A DNA stretch of 45,016 nt from Muribaculaceae bacterium (GTDB lineage: Bacteria > Bacteroidota > Bacteroidia > Bacteroidales > Muribaculaceae), in contig JAFLUA010000015.1 in assembly GCA_022508985.1 (NCBI GenBank), positions 1 to 45,016 of the forward strand, given 5' to 3'. Made by a program: the position numbers and the translations under genes. Each line of letters begins with the position of its first letter. Position 1 is the first letter of the stretch. Of this stretch, positions 8,801-18,065 are shown piece by piece. Below the pieces are notes generated by a model. The model saw only the letters and a list, made by a program, of their open reading frames with translations, was not told where the DNA came from and ran no database searches.

Positions 8801-9028
8801 ATGGTCAGCCTTAAAAATTTTTTCAGGCGTGTTGCCGACCTTTATATCGATGGCTTCAGAAACATGACCATCGGACGTAGCTTGTGGTTGCTCATTATCA
8901 TTAAATTGGTGATTTTCTTTGCTGTTTTGAAACTCTTCTTTTTCCCCGACGTTCTTGCCACTCACTATCCCGACGACGAAGCGCGTGCTACGGCCGTACG
9001 CGAAGCCTTGGCAAGCCCCGTTGAATAA
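8801..9028 (+). CDS. DUF4492 small membrane protein next to cydAB
   Basis: This 75-residue protein has an N-terminal amphipathic part with YIDGFRNMTIGRSLW, a single transmembrane helix (about 29-47, rich in I, L and F), and an acidic soluble tail. It fits DUF4492, a family I know from genes directly upstream of cydA in Bacteroidota and Campylobacterota. The start codon lies 5 bp after the YitT stop and cydA begins 24 bp later. The position and single helix recall the CydX and CydH accessory subunits of other bd oxidases, but no sequence likeness to those is claimed. A bd-oxidase subunit or assembly factor is the most likely role. Confidence 0.85.
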   Translation: MVSLKNFFRRVADLYIDGFRNMTIGRSLWLLIIIKLVIFFAVLKLFFFPDVLATHYPDDEARATAVREALASPVE

Positions 9029-9052
9029 CCTTAATCTAAACAATATATTACT

Positions 9053-10618
9053 ATGTATGATTTAATTGGAGTAGTCGATTGGTCGAGAGCACAATTTGCT
9101 CTCACGGCTATGTATCACTGGCTATTCGTGCCGCTTACTATTGGCTTGGCACTGATAATAGCGATTATGGAGACTCTCTACGTACGCACCGGTCAGGAGC
9201 GCTGGAAAGGCATAACCAAATTCTGGATGACGCTTTTTGGCATCAACTTTGCTTGCGGCATTGCCACAGGCCTTATTTTGGAATTTGAGTTTGGCACCAA
9301 CTGGTCGAACTACAGCTGGTTTGTAGGCGATATTTTCGGAGCACCGCTTGCCATCGAGGGCCTGTTGGCCTTCTTCATGGAGGCTACATTCGTTGCCGTT
9401 ATGTTCTTCGGATGGAACAAGGTGAGTCGTGGTTTCCACCTGGCATCGACGTGGCTCACGGCCCTTGGCGTGTCGCTCTCGGCGCTGTGGATTCTTGTTG
9501 CCAATGCATGGATGCAACATCCCGTAGGCATGGAATTCGACCCGGCGCAGATGCGAAACGTGATGAGCGATTTCTGGACCGTGGCATTCAATTCCTTTGC
9601 CATAAATAAATTTATGCACACCACCTTCAGCGCGTGGACTCTTGCCGGCGTCTTCGTGATAGGCGTCAGCAGCTGGCTCTTGCTTCGCAAACGCAACATT
9701 TCCGCAGCTCTCTCTTCGATAAAAGTCGGAGCGTGGGTGGGCCTTGCCGGCATCGTTCTCACCTTATCAACAGGACACGGCTCGGCTGCACTGGTGTCGC
9801 GTGTTCAACCCATGAAACTCGCCGCTATGGAGGGCCTCTATCGCGGTAAGGCGGGCCAAGACCTCGTTGCTATAGGCGTGCTCAAACCCGAAAGCAACCG
9901 CACGCCCGACGACCCCATGGCTTTCAGTATCGACCTCCCCAAAGGTCTTTCATATCTTATCTACTCCGATGGCGAGCACTTTGTTCCCGGTGTCTACGAC
10001 CTTATCGACGGCATTAGCCTCACTGCCGACGGCGACACCCTCCGCGGGCTAAGCTATGCCGAGAAAATGGAGATTGGACGTAGGGCGCAAGATGCATTGC
10101 GCGATTACGACAACGCTCGCAAGGCCGACGACAAAGAAGCTATGGATGTGGCTGCGGCTGCCGTAAAAGAGAACTTCGCATACTTCGGCTACGGCTACCT
10201 GCCAACTCCCGAAGCCGCTATACCCAACGTCGCTTTGTCGTTCTACTCTTTCCACATCATGGTCATAGCCGGCGGTTATCTCCTGTTGCTGTTTATCGCC
10301 GTGCTATTCTTCTGCTACCGCAAGGCAGAAATATTAAAGCGCCCGTGGATGTGCTGGATAGGAATACTATCGATTGCCGTTGTTTGGATTTGCAGTCAAG
10401 CAGGTTGGGTACTTGCCGAAGTAGGACGCCAACCATGGGTAATACAAGACCTTATGCCAACGTCGGCGGCAATTTCAGGCATTCCCACCTACTCTGTGAA
10501 ACTCACTTTCTGGATGTTTGCAGCTATATTCACAGGCCTGTTGATAGCCGAAATAAGCATTATGCTTCGCTACATATCGTCGGCCTCTAAATCTGATATC
10601 GAAAACCCTAAACACTAA
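9053..10618 (+). CDS. cydA: Cytochrome bd ubiquinol oxidase subunit I
   Basis: CydA carries the hemes and quinol site of cytochrome bd oxidase, which reduces oxygen to water with high affinity and so supports low-oxygen respiration and oxygen protection. The 521-residue membrane protein shows heme ligands H22 (in AMYHWLFVPLT) and H189 (in INKFMHTTFSAW), conserved acidic E102 and E110, and the C-terminal GRQPWVIQD motif. A long hydrophilic segment (about 270-390) contains the quinol-binding loop. About nine transmembrane helices are expected. It lies between DUF4492 and cydB, with 9 bp to cydB. It is the full family length. Confidence 0.97.
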   Translation: MYDLIGVVDWSRAQFALTAMYHWLFVPLTIGLALIIAIMETLYVRTGQERWKGITKFWMTLFGINFACGIATGLILEFEFGTNWSNYSWFVGDIFGAPLAIEGLLAFFMEATFVAVMFFGWNKVSRGFHLASTWLTALGVSLSALWILVANAWMQHPVGMEFDPAQMRNVMSDFWTVAFNSFAINKFMHTTFSAWTLAGVFVIGVSSWLLLRKRNISAALSSIKVGAWVGLAGIVLTLSTGHGSAALVSRVQPMKLAAMEGLYRGKAGQDLVAIGVLKPESNRTPDDPMAFSIDLPKGLSYLIYSDGEHFVPGVYDLIDGISLTADGDTLRGLSYAEKMEIGRRAQDALRDYDNARKADDKEAMDVAAAAVKENFAYFGYGYLPTPEAAIPNVALSFYSFHIMVIAGGYLLLLFIAVLFFCYRKAEILKRPWMCWIGILSIAVVWICSQAGWVLAEVGRQPWVIQDLMPTSAAISGIPTYSVKLTFWMFAAIFTGLLIAEISIMLRYISSASKSDIENPKH

Positions 10619-10627
10619 TACGCGACT

Positions 10628-11767
10628 ATGGAAACTATAGAATTATTACAAGCATATTGGTGGCTGCTTATCGCTGTCCTCGGAGCCGCTTTAGTTTTCC
10701 TGCTTTTTGTGCAAGGCGGCCAGTCGATGCTCTTTAGCAAAACATCATACGAAGAACGTCAATTAATGATAAACTCTCTCGGCCGCAAATGGGAGTTTAC
10801 CTTTACCACCTTAGTAGTCTTTGGCGGGGCTTTCTTCGCTTCATTCCCTCTCTTTTACAGCACCAGCTTCGGCGGTGCTTACTGGCTCTGGATGCTGATA
10901 TTGCTCAGTTTTGTCCTTCAAGCTGTTAGCTACGAGTTCCGTCGTAAAAAAGGCAACATCTACGGCACGCGTGTCTACGATGCGTTCCTCATGTTCAACG
11001 GCCTGGTAGGTTGTGTCCTATTGGGTGTGGCCGTCGGTATGCTCTTTTTCGGAGGGGCTTTTACAATTACTAAGACTAATATTCTCGACGCTAATGCTCC
11101 AGTAATATCTCAATGGGCGGCAACACACGGCCTCGAAGCTATTGCATGCTGGAAAAACCTCTTGCTGGGATTTGCCGTATTTTTCTTGGCGCGCACTATG
11201 GCATCGCTCTATTTCATAAATAACATTGGCGGCGATGAAATTTTCACAGCGCGCATGCGTCGATATAGCTTGATAAACGGACTCGTATTTGCCGTCCTTT
11301 TCGTGGCATTTCTCGTGGTGTTACTCCTATCGGATGGTCTTCGTGAGACCAACGGAGCCTTTGTCACCGAGAAATATCTCTACTTCCATAACCTCATCTC
11401 TATGTGGTGGCTCGGCATTATCTTACTTGCAGGCGTCGTTGCTGTCCTTTATGGCATCTTCCGCTCGGCCTTCGATAAGCGCTGGCGTGCCGGCATCTGG
11501 TATGCCGGATTTGGCGTTGCTGCCGTCGTCGCCGTTCTATTCTGCATTGCAGGATATGGAAGCACGGCATATCTGCCCTCGACTGTCGACGCTGCTTCTT
11601 CGCTTTCTATTGCCAACAGCTCATCGTCGCTATTCACTTTGACTGTGATGAGCTGGGTGTCGCTTATCGTGCCTTTTGTCCTCGCATATATTTGGTATGT
11701 GTGGAGTAAAATGAACGCAAAGCAACTCACCGAAGATGAATTGAAAGAAGAATTCCACCAATATTAA
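10628..11767 (+). CDS. cydB: Cytochrome bd ubiquinol oxidase subunit II
   Basis: CydB is the second core membrane subunit of cytochrome bd oxidase, structurally supporting CydA. The 379-residue protein starts with YWWLLIAVLGAALVF and the LLFVQGGQSM motif typical of the family, and has about eight or nine hydrophobic helices, with ARTMASLYFINNI near 190-202. It is cotranscribed with cydA. A short polar C-terminus ends it. No cydC or cydD export genes are next to it. Confidence 0.96.
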   Translation: METIELLQAYWWLLIAVLGAALVFLLFVQGGQSMLFSKTSYEERQLMINSLGRKWEFTFTTLVVFGGAFFASFPLFYSTSFGGAYWLWMLILLSFVLQAVSYEFRRKKGNIYGTRVYDAFLMFNGLVGCVLLGVAVGMLFFGGAFTITKTNILDANAPVISQWAATHGLEAIACWKNLLLGFAVFFLARTMASLYFINNIGGDEIFTARMRRYSLINGLVFAVLFVAFLVVLLLSDGLRETNGAFVTEKYLYFHNLISMWWLGIILLAGVVAVLYGIFRSAFDKRWRAGIWYAGFGVAAVVAVLFCIAGYGSTAYLPSTVDAASSLSIANSSSSLFTLTVMSWVSLIVPFVLAYIWYVWSKMNAKQLTEDELKEEFHQY

Positions 11768-11781
11768 TACCACGGCCTCAA

Positions 11782-12375
11782 TTGTCAGACTCCTACCGCA
11801 CTATATCTGAGCCTTCCGAGGCTAAGTACACCGAGAAGATGAGCAAGTTTCTCGCCTTCGCGCACCCGGCGGCGTCGGCGATTGAGGCCAAATCTATTAT
11901 TGCCGATTATCAAAAAAAATATTACGATGCTCGCCACGTTTGTTGGGCCTATATGATAGGGGCGGATCGCACCGACTACCTCAGCAGTGACAACGGCGAG
12001 CCTTCGGGAACTGCCGGCAAACCGATTTTAGGACAAATCAATTCTTTCGAACTCACCGACATCGTTATTGTCGTCGTGCGATACTTCGGCGGTATCAAAT
12101 TAGGAACTTCCGGCTTGATTTCAGCCTATCGCGAAGCGGCAAGAGAGGCTCTCATGGAAGCAAATATCGAAGAGCGACACGTAACCGACGACATCTCGTT
12201 CACATTCCCCTACCTGGCTATGAACGATGTTATGAAGATTACTAAGTCGTTACAAGTTTCGATTGTGGCGCAGCAATTCGACAACTCGTGCTCCATGACT
12301 TTGCGTATTCGCCGCGACGAGGCCGACAACTTACGACGGCGACTCACCGACATAGACGGCGTAACTCTGGCTTAG
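11782..12375 (+). CDS. YigZ/IMPACT family protein
   Basis: The 197-residue protein has the UPF0029 (IMPACT) signature: RHVCWAYMIG near 50-59, GEPSGTAGKPILGQ near 72-85, and VVVRYFGGIKLGTSGL near 96-111, followed by a C-terminal DUF1949 ferredoxin-like domain. Bacterial YigZ is of unclear role; the eukaryotic relative acts in translation control. A TTG start is proposed because the first ATG (residue 20) would remove conserved residues before KFLAFAHP; the TTG lies 14 bp after the cydB stop with no clear ribosome site, so the exact start is uncertain. It faces the MBL hydrolase tail to tail, with 14 bp between. Confidence 0.88.
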   Translation: MSDSYRTISEPSEAKYTEKMSKFLAFAHPAASAIEAKSIIADYQKKYYDARHVCWAYMIGADRTDYLSSDNGEPSGTAGKPILGQINSFELTDIVIVVVRYFGGIKLGTSGLISAYREAAREALMEANIEERHVTDDISFTFPYLAMNDVMKITKSLQVSIVAQQFDNSCSMTLRIRRDEADNLRRRLTDIDGVTLA

Positions 12376-12389
12376 TTAAAATACCCTAT

Positions 12390-13049
12390 TTAGTGTTGCC
12401 GAAGATAGGGATTTAAGGCTTTTTCATGAGCTACCGTCGTATAGCGGTCGTGCCCGGGCAGGAGCTGCGTTTCATCGGGCAATGTCAATATCTTTGTGCG
12501 CAGACTTGCAATGAGGGTGTCGTAATCGCCGCCGGGCAAGTCGGTACGCCCTATCGAGCCATAGAACACCGAGTCTCCCACAAAGGCAAGTTTTTCTTTT
12601 TCACAATACAACACAATACCACCGGGTGAGTGCCCCGGAACGGCTATTACGCTAAATGAATAAGCGCCCACCGTTATTATATCGCCCTCATTGAGAGCTA
12701 TATCAATTTTCACCGCATCTTTGCCATCATCCGGAAGACGTATGCCGAATTGACGCGTCTGCGCGCCAAGTGTGGCTCCAAGATTGGCATCATCGCTATG
12801 CCCGGCTATCTTTGCATTATATTTATCATGCACATAATTATCGCCGAAACAATGGTCGAGATGCATGTGTGTGTTTACTATCATTTCTATCGTTAAGCCA
12901 TTAGCTTCTATGAACGCATCAAACATCTTACACTCGGCAAGATGATACATGCCGGGGTCGATAACTATGGCTTGCCCGGTTGCGCCATCGTAGACAATAA
13001 ACGTATTTTCGCTGAAATAGTTGAATACAAACTGTTTGACCTCTAGCAT
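12390..13049 (-). CDS. MBL-fold metallo-hydrolase (glyoxalase II-like)
   Basis: The 219-residue cytoplasmic protein has the metallo-beta-lactamase motif THMHLDH at 60-66 (two-metal site), PGHSPGG at 138-144, VGDSVF at 157-162 and GHD near 200. This set fits the glyoxalase II-like branch, which hydrolyses thioesters such as S-lactoylglutathione or its analogues; the true substrate is unknown. rsmG lies 2 bp upstream, so the pair forms an operon. It converges on the YigZ gene. Confidence 0.9.
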   Translation of the reverse strand: MLEVKQFVFNYFSENTFIVYDGATGQAIVIDPGMYHLAECKMFDAFIEANGLTIEMIVNTHMHLDHCFGDNYVHDKYNAKIAGHSDDANLGATLGAQTRQFGIRLPDDGKDAVKIDIALNEGDIITVGAYSFSVIAVPGHSPGGIVLYCEKEKLAFVGDSVFYGSIGRTDLPGGDYDTLIASLRTKILTLPDETQLLPGHDRYTTVAHEKALNPYLRQH

Positions 13050-13051
13050 AA

Positions 13052-13720
13052 TTATTTCTTTTTATTACCGATAAACGGAACGTAGACTATCTGTTTTGTC
13101 TTAAAAAATTCTTCCGCGAAGAAGTCGCTAACCGGAATTTCTAGCACTGCTCTATCCACCGCTTCTATTTCTTCCTTAAGGTCGCCTCCTTTGAGACACA
13201 CGAGGCCCGGATGATACCGATTTTTGCGTGCCGACGCTGTGTAGACATTTCTCGAGCACGCTTTAAGAAGTCCTTCGAGTGGCATAACGGCACGACTTAC
13301 AACATAGTCAAACTTGCGATGACACTCGCCTACATCGCCATGCTGGAACGTAACATTCTCAAGTCCTACTGCTGCAGCTACCTCGCCGGCTACTTTTATC
13401 TTTTTCCCTATTCTATCGATTAAATGAAATTGAACTTCGGGATAGAATATCGCAAGAGGTATGCCCGGGAAACCGCCGCCGGTGCCTATATCAAGGATTG
13501 TAGTACCCGACGATAAGTCACCAAAAAAGGCGGCGAGTGCTAATGAATGCAATATATGCCGGCTATACAGATTGCCGACATCACTGCGCGATATTACATT
13601 TATCTTGCTATTCCAATCGGCATAAAGTGCCCCCAATGCTTCGTAAGCAGCTTTTTGAGAGTCGTTTAAGGTAGGAAAATATTTTGTCAGCAAATCGACA
13701 CTGTCAGTGAAAATATCCAT
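13052..13720 (-). CDS. rsmG: 16S rRNA (guanine-527-N7) methyltransferase
   Basis: RsmG methylates N7 of G527 (E. coli numbering) in 16S rRNA; loss gives low-level streptomycin resistance in other bacteria. The 222-residue class I methyltransferase has NVISRSD near 39-45, the SAM loop ILDIGTGGGFPGIPLA near 74-89, and VVSRAVMPLEGLL near 135-147, which are family landmarks. It is normal in length. A minus-strand promoter box lies 40 bp upstream. Confidence 0.95.
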   Translation of the reverse strand: MDIFTDSVDLLTKYFPTLNDSQKAAYEALGALYADWNSKINVISRSDVGNLYSRHILHSLALAAFFGDLSSGTTILDIGTGGGFPGIPLAIFYPEVQFHLIDRIGKKIKVAGEVAAAVGLENVTFQHGDVGECHRKFDYVVSRAVMPLEGLLKACSRNVYTASARKNRYHPGLVCLKGGDLKEEIEAVDRAVLEIPVSDFFAEEFFKTKQIVYVPFIGNKKK

Positions 13721-13759
13721 ATCGTATCACAAATTATGGTAGAGCGATAGTTAAATATG

Positions 13760-13767
13760 CAAAAGTA
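13760..13767 (-). promoter_or_regulatory. Candidate -7 box for rsmG
   Basis: On the minus strand TACTTTTG matches TAnnTTTG, 40 bp before the rsmG ATG. No convincing -33 element was found. Confidence 0.4.
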
Positions 13768-13779
13768 CACATTTTTTAA

Positions 13780-13809
13780 TTGTCAGGTCAAATAAAAACC
13801 GTTACTTTG
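13780..13809 (+). promoter_or_regulatory. Candidate promoter of the S1-domain gene
   Basis: TTG at 13780-13782 and TTACTTTG at 13802-13809 are 19 bp apart, close to the Bacteroidota pattern (second base of the -7 box is T instead of A). The ATG follows at 13830. It shares the short divergent region with the rsmG promoter. Confidence 0.4.
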
Positions 13810-13829
13810 CATTAATAAATACACCCGCG

Positions 13830-14663
13830 ATGATAGAATTAGGTAAATATCAAGATATGGAAATAAGGCGCCTCGTCGATTTTGGCGCATATCTCGTATG
13901 CCCGGGCGAAAGCGATGAAGTGCTGATTCCCGGCCGCTATCTGCCCGAAGGAGCGCGCGTTGGCGACAGCATAAACGTTTTTGTGTATAACGATTCTGAA
14001 GATAGACTCGTCGCAACCACCGAGCGCCCATACGCCACCGTCGGGCAATTTGCCTATCTTGAAGTAAATGCCGTTAACGACGTTGGTGCTTTTCTCGATT
14101 GGGGCTTGCCTAAAGACCTGCTCGTGCCTTTCAACGAGCAAAAAATCAGGATGAAACGTGGCGGCATATACCTGGTTTACATCTATGTCGACGATACAAG
14201 CGAAAGGATTGTTGCTTCTGCTAAAATCGATAAATTCCTTGGCAACGTGCTCCCACAATATCGTCGCGGCCAGAAAGTTAGCGCTCTCGTCATAGCGCAA
14301 ACCGATATAGGCTACAAGGTTATTGTCGACAACCTCCACAAAGGCATTATATACTCTAATGAGATTTACAGGCCTATCGAAATCGAAGAAAATCTTGCGG
14401 CATACGTCAAGCGTGTTCGCGATGACGGCAAAATCGACCTCACTTTAAGCGACAAAGCCGTCCGCCGACAATCGCTCTTAGCTGATAAGATTTTGAAATA
14501 TCTTAGCGACAACGACGCTACTGCTGTGAGCGACAAATTATCGCCCGAAATGGTGGAAATGCTTTTTGCGTGCTCAAAAAAAGACTTCAAAAAAGCTATA
14601 GGGCACCTCTACCGCGATCGCAAAATATCAATCGGCGACGATGGCGTTATTAAACCGGCCTAA
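13830..14663 (+). CDS. S1-domain RNA-binding protein (CvfB family)
   Basis: The 277-residue protein has an S1-like N-terminal domain (YQDMEIRRLVDFGAYLVCPG near 7-26), a second S1-like unit around 68-135 (EVNAVNDVGAFLDWGLPKDLLVP), a third around 145-205 that ends DGKIDLTLS, and a C-terminal winged-helix-like part (residues 220-277). This is the layout of CvfB-type proteins, RNA-binding regulators first named in Staphylococcus. RNA targets in Bacteroidota are unknown. It is transcribed divergently from rsmG. Confidence 0.88.
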   Translation: MIELGKYQDMEIRRLVDFGAYLVCPGESDEVLIPGRYLPEGARVGDSINVFVYNDSEDRLVATTERPYATVGQFAYLEVNAVNDVGAFLDWGLPKDLLVPFNEQKIRMKRGGIYLVYIYVDDTSERIVASAKIDKFLGNVLPQYRRGQKVSALVIAQTDIGYKVIVDNLHKGIIYSNEIYRPIEIEENLAAYVKRVRDDGKIDLTLSDKAVRRQSLLADKILKYLSDNDATAVSDKLSPEMVEMLFACSKKDFKKAIGHLYRDRKISIGDDGVIKPA

Positions 14664-14754
14664 GCTATTTATTGCATAGCAATAGTTAAAAAATCATAAA
14701 ATTATACGGTTTTATTTGCCACAAATTATGTGTTTTTGTAATTTCGCGGCACTT

Positions 14755-14779
14755 CCGCTATCAAAAGCGGCGTTTTTTT
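14755..14779 (+). terminator. Rho-independent terminator or leader attenuator
   Basis: CCGCT (14755-14759) and AGCGG (14766-14770) pair around a 6-base loop, then CG and seven T follow. It lies 92 bp after the S1-domain gene and 86 bp before the sigma-factor gene. It is either the terminator of the first or an attenuator in the leader of the second. A small palindrome, TATTGC-ATA-GCAATA, lies at 14670-14684. Confidence 0.6.
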
Positions 14780-14864
14780 CAATATTTATTAATCTATTTG
14801 TATCACTAAAATCTAACATTTCGCCTATAGAACAATTCTACTCTAATCATAAAAGAATAGAAAA

Positions 14865-15455
14865 ATGCGAAATTTACATAAGCTCACCGACGAAGAGTTG
14901 GTAGCTGCTTACGCTCAAGGCAATAATGATGCGTTCGACGCTCTTTTGCTACGATACAAATCGAAGTTATTCAGCTATATTTATCAGATGGTGCGCGACC
15001 GCGACCTTGCCGACGATATCTTCCAAGATACTTTCGTCAAAGCCATCACAACCATTAAACAAGGACGATATAACGATATGGGCAAATTTTCGGCTTGGCT
15101 ATACCGCATTGCCCGAAACCTTGCCGTCGACTCGTTCCGCGCTGAAAAAAGCGAGTATTCTCTTTCTACCGACGATGCCAACTACGACATCTTAAATCGT
15201 CGCGAATTTTCGGAAGACACAATCGAAGATTTTATTGTCGATTTGCAGATTGAGGAAGACTTGCGGAGGCTCGTCGATGAACTGCCCGACGTGCAGCGCG
15301 AAGTGCTTATCATGCGCTATTACCGCGACCTTTCGTTCAAGGAAATTGCCGACATCACAGGGGTGAGCATAAACACCGCTCTCGGACGTATGCGTTACGC
15401 TATTCTTAATTTGCGACGCATGGCTAAAGAAAAATCGGTTATACTCACGCGATAA
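14865..15455 (+). CDS. RNA polymerase sigma factor, ECF-like sigma-70
   Basis: The 196-residue protein has sigma region 2 (DALLLRYKSKLFSYIYQMV near 26-44, DLADDIFQDTFVKA with the -10 recognition helix, then WLYRIARNLAVD near 78-89) and region 4.2 (LPDVQREVLIMRYYRDLSF and EIADITGVSINTALGRMRYA near 161-180). It would redirect RNA polymerase to a set of stress or surface-function genes. No anti-sigma (FecR- or zinc-binding) gene lies downstream, which is unlike many ECF loci of this phylum. It ends 5 bp from the converging THUMP-like gene. Confidence 0.92.
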   Translation: MRNLHKLTDEELVAAYAQGNNDAFDALLLRYKSKLFSYIYQMVRDRDLADDIFQDTFVKAITTIKQGRYNDMGKFSAWLYRIARNLAVDSFRAEKSEYSLSTDDANYDILNRREFSEDTIEDFIVDLQIEEDLRRLVDELPDVQREVLIMRYYRDLSFKEIADITGVSINTALGRMRYAILNLRRMAKEKSVILTR

Positions 15456-15460
15456 TCAAC

Positions 15461-16684
15461 CTACCCTTTCTCTACGAGAGCAAGCACTCGCTCGCCTCGA
15501 CTATCGGTGAACCCATATAGGCGGAGTTCACCTCCATCGCTTACGCCTAATTTCTTTCGCAATGCATCGGCTGTCATGCCAAAATTTCGCACGGCAACAT
15601 TGACTTGGCGATACTCCTTCGCGAAACTCTTAATAACTCGCGACGCGAAGGGCAACGCCCGTAGCACCTTATACCGGCAACCGGGAAATTGCTCTACGGC
15701 ATCCGCCGATGCGAACAAGCGCGTATTCGGGTGAAATATCGACAACGAATACTGCTTCGCTACAAGGCGAAAAACGCCGCTTTTCATCATCGTCGGGCTC
15801 ATCTCATATATATAATCGCCCTCTGATAAGGTCGTTTTAACCTTAGCCTGTTCGCAAGCACGCTCATCGGAAGCGGTAAAGGTAAACACTTCTGTAGCCG
15901 AGCCATCGGTGTGCAATGTTACTGCTTTGATAACAGGCTCCTCACATTCTGCTCTAAAATCGAGCATGGCTATAAGCTCTTTACACTCCGATGGTGTTCC
16001 TAATACTATCAGATCTCTTACCCACGGGGCAAGAGCCGCTACCGTATGTGATATATCGAGCATAGGCGACGCCTTGATAATCAATACATCGCAAATTTCT
16101 CTCAACTTGGGCAGAAGGTTCACTACATCGGGAGCGCAATCCGTCAACGCAAACACTCGGCCGCCATTGTCGTCACGGCGTGCCGGGTCGATAAATGCCA
16201 CTTCATAGCGTTTGCCGGCATCGATACTATCTTCGATAAAATCATTGCAATCACCATTAACGGCGCTGAGATTATTTATCCCTAAGCCCAACGCATTATA
16301 TCGCAATGCTTCTACCTTTTCGCTATCCAGCTCTACCGCTATTATCGACTTCGCTTCCGCTGCAAAGTGCATTGCATCTATGCCCAAGCCTGCCGTCAAA
16401 TCTACCATATCAACACCGCTCCCGATTAGCGTTGCATGGTACGACGCGAGTAAATCTGACGTTGCCTGCTCCCCCGACAACAACGACGGAAATATAAATT
16501 GCGGAAAAGCTTTCAGCGTAGAGCCAAATTTCTTGCCGAATTTTCGTCGACATTCAATCTGCCTTATCGCATCGCCATAGTCGATTGAGGCATCAGCCAT
16601 ACGGCCATATTTTAGACGCAGTTTCGACACATCGTCATAGAGATACGCCTCAATCCACTCGTAAAACTCTTGCCTATTATCCAT
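15461..16684 (-). CDS. THUMP-like class I SAM-dependent methyltransferase
   Basis: The 407-residue protein has a central Rossmann methyltransferase domain with MVDLTAGLGIDAMHFA (SAM loop, roughly 90-105) and VAFIDPARRDDNGGRVF (roughly 160-176), and a C-terminal THUMP-like domain found in many Bacteroidota proteins. It probably methylates RNA; the target is unknown. I chose ATG 16684 over a GTG at 16702, since the GTG lies in the pgk terminator. It follows pgk on the same strand. Confidence 0.85.
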   Translation of the reverse strand: MDNRQEFYEWIEAYLYDDVSKLRLKYGRMADASIDYGDAIRQIECRRKFGKKFGSTLKAFPQFIFPSLLSGEQATSDLLASYHATLIGSGVDMVDLTAGLGIDAMHFAAEAKSIIAVELDSEKVEALRYNALGLGINNLSAVNGDCNDFIEDSIDAGKRYEVAFIDPARRDDNGGRVFALTDCAPDVVNLLPKLREICDVLIIKASPMLDISHTVAALAPWVRDLIVLGTPSECKELIAMLDFRAECEEPVIKAVTLHTDGSATEVFTFTASDERACEQAKVKTTLSEGDYIYEMSPTMMKSGVFRLVAKQYSLSIFHPNTRLFASADAVEQFPGCRYKVLRALPFASRVIKSFAKEYRQVNVAVRNFGMTADALRKKLGVSDGGELRLYGFTDSRGERVLALVEKG

Positions 16685-16689
16685 CGTTG

Positions 16690-16728
16690 AAAAAAACGGC
16701 ACGCAACAGGTTTGATCCCGGCGTGCCG
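16690..16728 (-). terminator. Rho-independent terminator of pgk
   Basis: On the minus strand CGGCACGC and GCGTGCCG form a perfect 8-bp stem around a 16-base loop, followed by seven T. It lies 20 bp after the pgk stop and ends 6 bp before the ATG of the methyltransferase, so the latter would depend on readthrough or on a promoter inside the hairpin region. Confidence 0.85.
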
Positions 16729-16748
16729 CTCTTTAGTCTATATTTTTA

Positions 16749-17999
16749 TTATTTCCCCTCTATCGCAGCAACACCGGGCAGTACCTTACCTTCGATAGCC
16801 TCGAGAAGAGCGCCACCACCGGTTGATACATACGACACCTCATCGGCAAGGCCGAATTTGTTTACACATGCAACAGAGTCGCCACCACCGACAAGCGAGA
16901 ATGCGCCTTCTTTAGTCGCTTCTACAACCGCTTCGGCTATTACACGGCTGCCGGCTGTAAAGTTGTCAAATTCAAACACTCCGGCCGGGCCGTTCCACAA
17001 TATAGTTTTAGAACCGCGGATAGCATTTGCAAAGAGTTTGCGTGTCTCGGGACCGGCATCAAGACCTTCCCACCCTTCCGGGATATCCATAACCGAGCAC
17101 ACCTGCGTATTGGCTTCGTTGCTAAAGTCGTCGCCTGCTACACAGTCAACGCCAAGGACGAGGTTTACTCCTCTGTCTTTCGCTTTCTTCATTATATCGA
17201 GCGCGAGATCAAGTTTGTCTAACTCGCAGATCGAGCCGCCTACATTTCCGCCCTGTGCTTTTGCAAATGTATATGTCATACCACCGCAGAGGATGAGATT
17301 GTCAACCTTATCCATAAGGTTTTCGATAATGCCAATTTTAGTCGACACCTTAGAGCCACCCATAATTGCTGTGAAGGGGCGCTTGATATCTTTAAGTATG
17401 TTGTCAACTGCCTTAACCTCTTTTTCCATGAGATAACCGAGCATCTTGTGGTCGGCATCGAAATAGTCGGCAATAACAGCTGTTGAAGCATGACGACGGT
17501 GTGCTGTGCCGAATGCATCGTTAACATAAACATCGGCGTAAGATGCCAGCGTCTTAGAAAATTCTTTCTGGCGCTCTTTCATTTCTTTCTTAGCTGCATC
17601 GTATGCCGGGTCTTCTTTGTCTATGCCAACAGGCTTACCCTCTTCTTCGGGATAGAATCGAAGATTTTCAAGCAAAAGAACTTCGCCGGGCTTCAGTGAG
17701 GCTGCTGCATCGCTGGCAGCGGCACAATCGGGTGCAAATTTAACATCTACACCGAGGGCTTTAGCCACAGCTTCTTTGATCTGTGAGAGCGAAAGCTTTG
17801 CATTTACCTTTCCTTTAGGTTTGCCCATGTGGCTCATTATGATAAGAGCGCCACCATCGCCAAGTATTTTCTTGAGTGTGGGGAGGGCACCGCGGATACG
17901 GGTATCGTCGGTTATATTGCCATTGTCATCAAGGGGCACGTTGAAGTCAACGCGTACGATTGCTTTTTTACCGTTGAAATTAAAGTTGTCGATTGTCAT
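16749..17999 (-). CDS. pgk: Phosphoglycerate kinase
   Basis: Pgk makes ATP in glycolysis by moving the phosphate of 1,3-bisphosphoglycerate to ADP. The 416-residue protein shows [13 protein letters not shown] near 13-25, [13 protein letters not shown] (substrate loop), the hinge GGSKVSTKI near 210-218 and [11 protein letters not shown] near the C-terminus (nucleotide binding). Length is normal. It is read divergently from the oligopeptidase gene and has its own terminator. Confidence 0.98.
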   Translation of the reverse strand: MTIDNFNFNGKKAIVRVDFNVPLDDNGNITDDTRIRGALPTLKKILGDGGALIIMSHMGKPKGKVNAKLSLSQIKEAVAKALGVDVKFAPDCAAASDAAASLKPGEVLLLENLRFYPEEEGKPVGIDKEDPAYDAAKKEMKERQKEFSKTLASYADVYVNDAFGTAHRRHASTAVIADYFDADHKMLGYLMEKEVKAVDNILKDIKRPFTAIMGGSKVSTKIGIIENLMDKVDNLILCGGMTYTFAKAQGGNVGGSICELDKLDLALDIMKKAKDRGVNLVLGVDCVAGDDFSNEANTQVCSVMDIPEGWEGLDAGPETRKLFANAIRGSKTILWNGPAGVFEFDNFTAGSRVIAEAVVEATKEGAFSLVGGGDSVACVNKFGLADEVSYVSTGGGALLEAIEGKVLPGVAAIEGK

Positions 18000-18065
18000 G
18001 TCTTATATCGATTTATTGTTAATATCTTTTTTGTCAATAACTGCCGGGAGGCCGATATTATAGTG

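Noticed and set aside
12384-12410. CCCTAT/ATAGGG hairpin between converging YigZ and MBL genes
   Set aside because: The stem is six pairs, has no T-run, and half of it lies in the MBL coding end, so a terminator is not supported.
16585-17436. Long open frame on the plus strand opposite pgk
   Set aside because: It is antisense to the conserved phosphoglycerate kinase and has a low-complexity Ser/Pro/Arg-rich translation with no recognisable domain.
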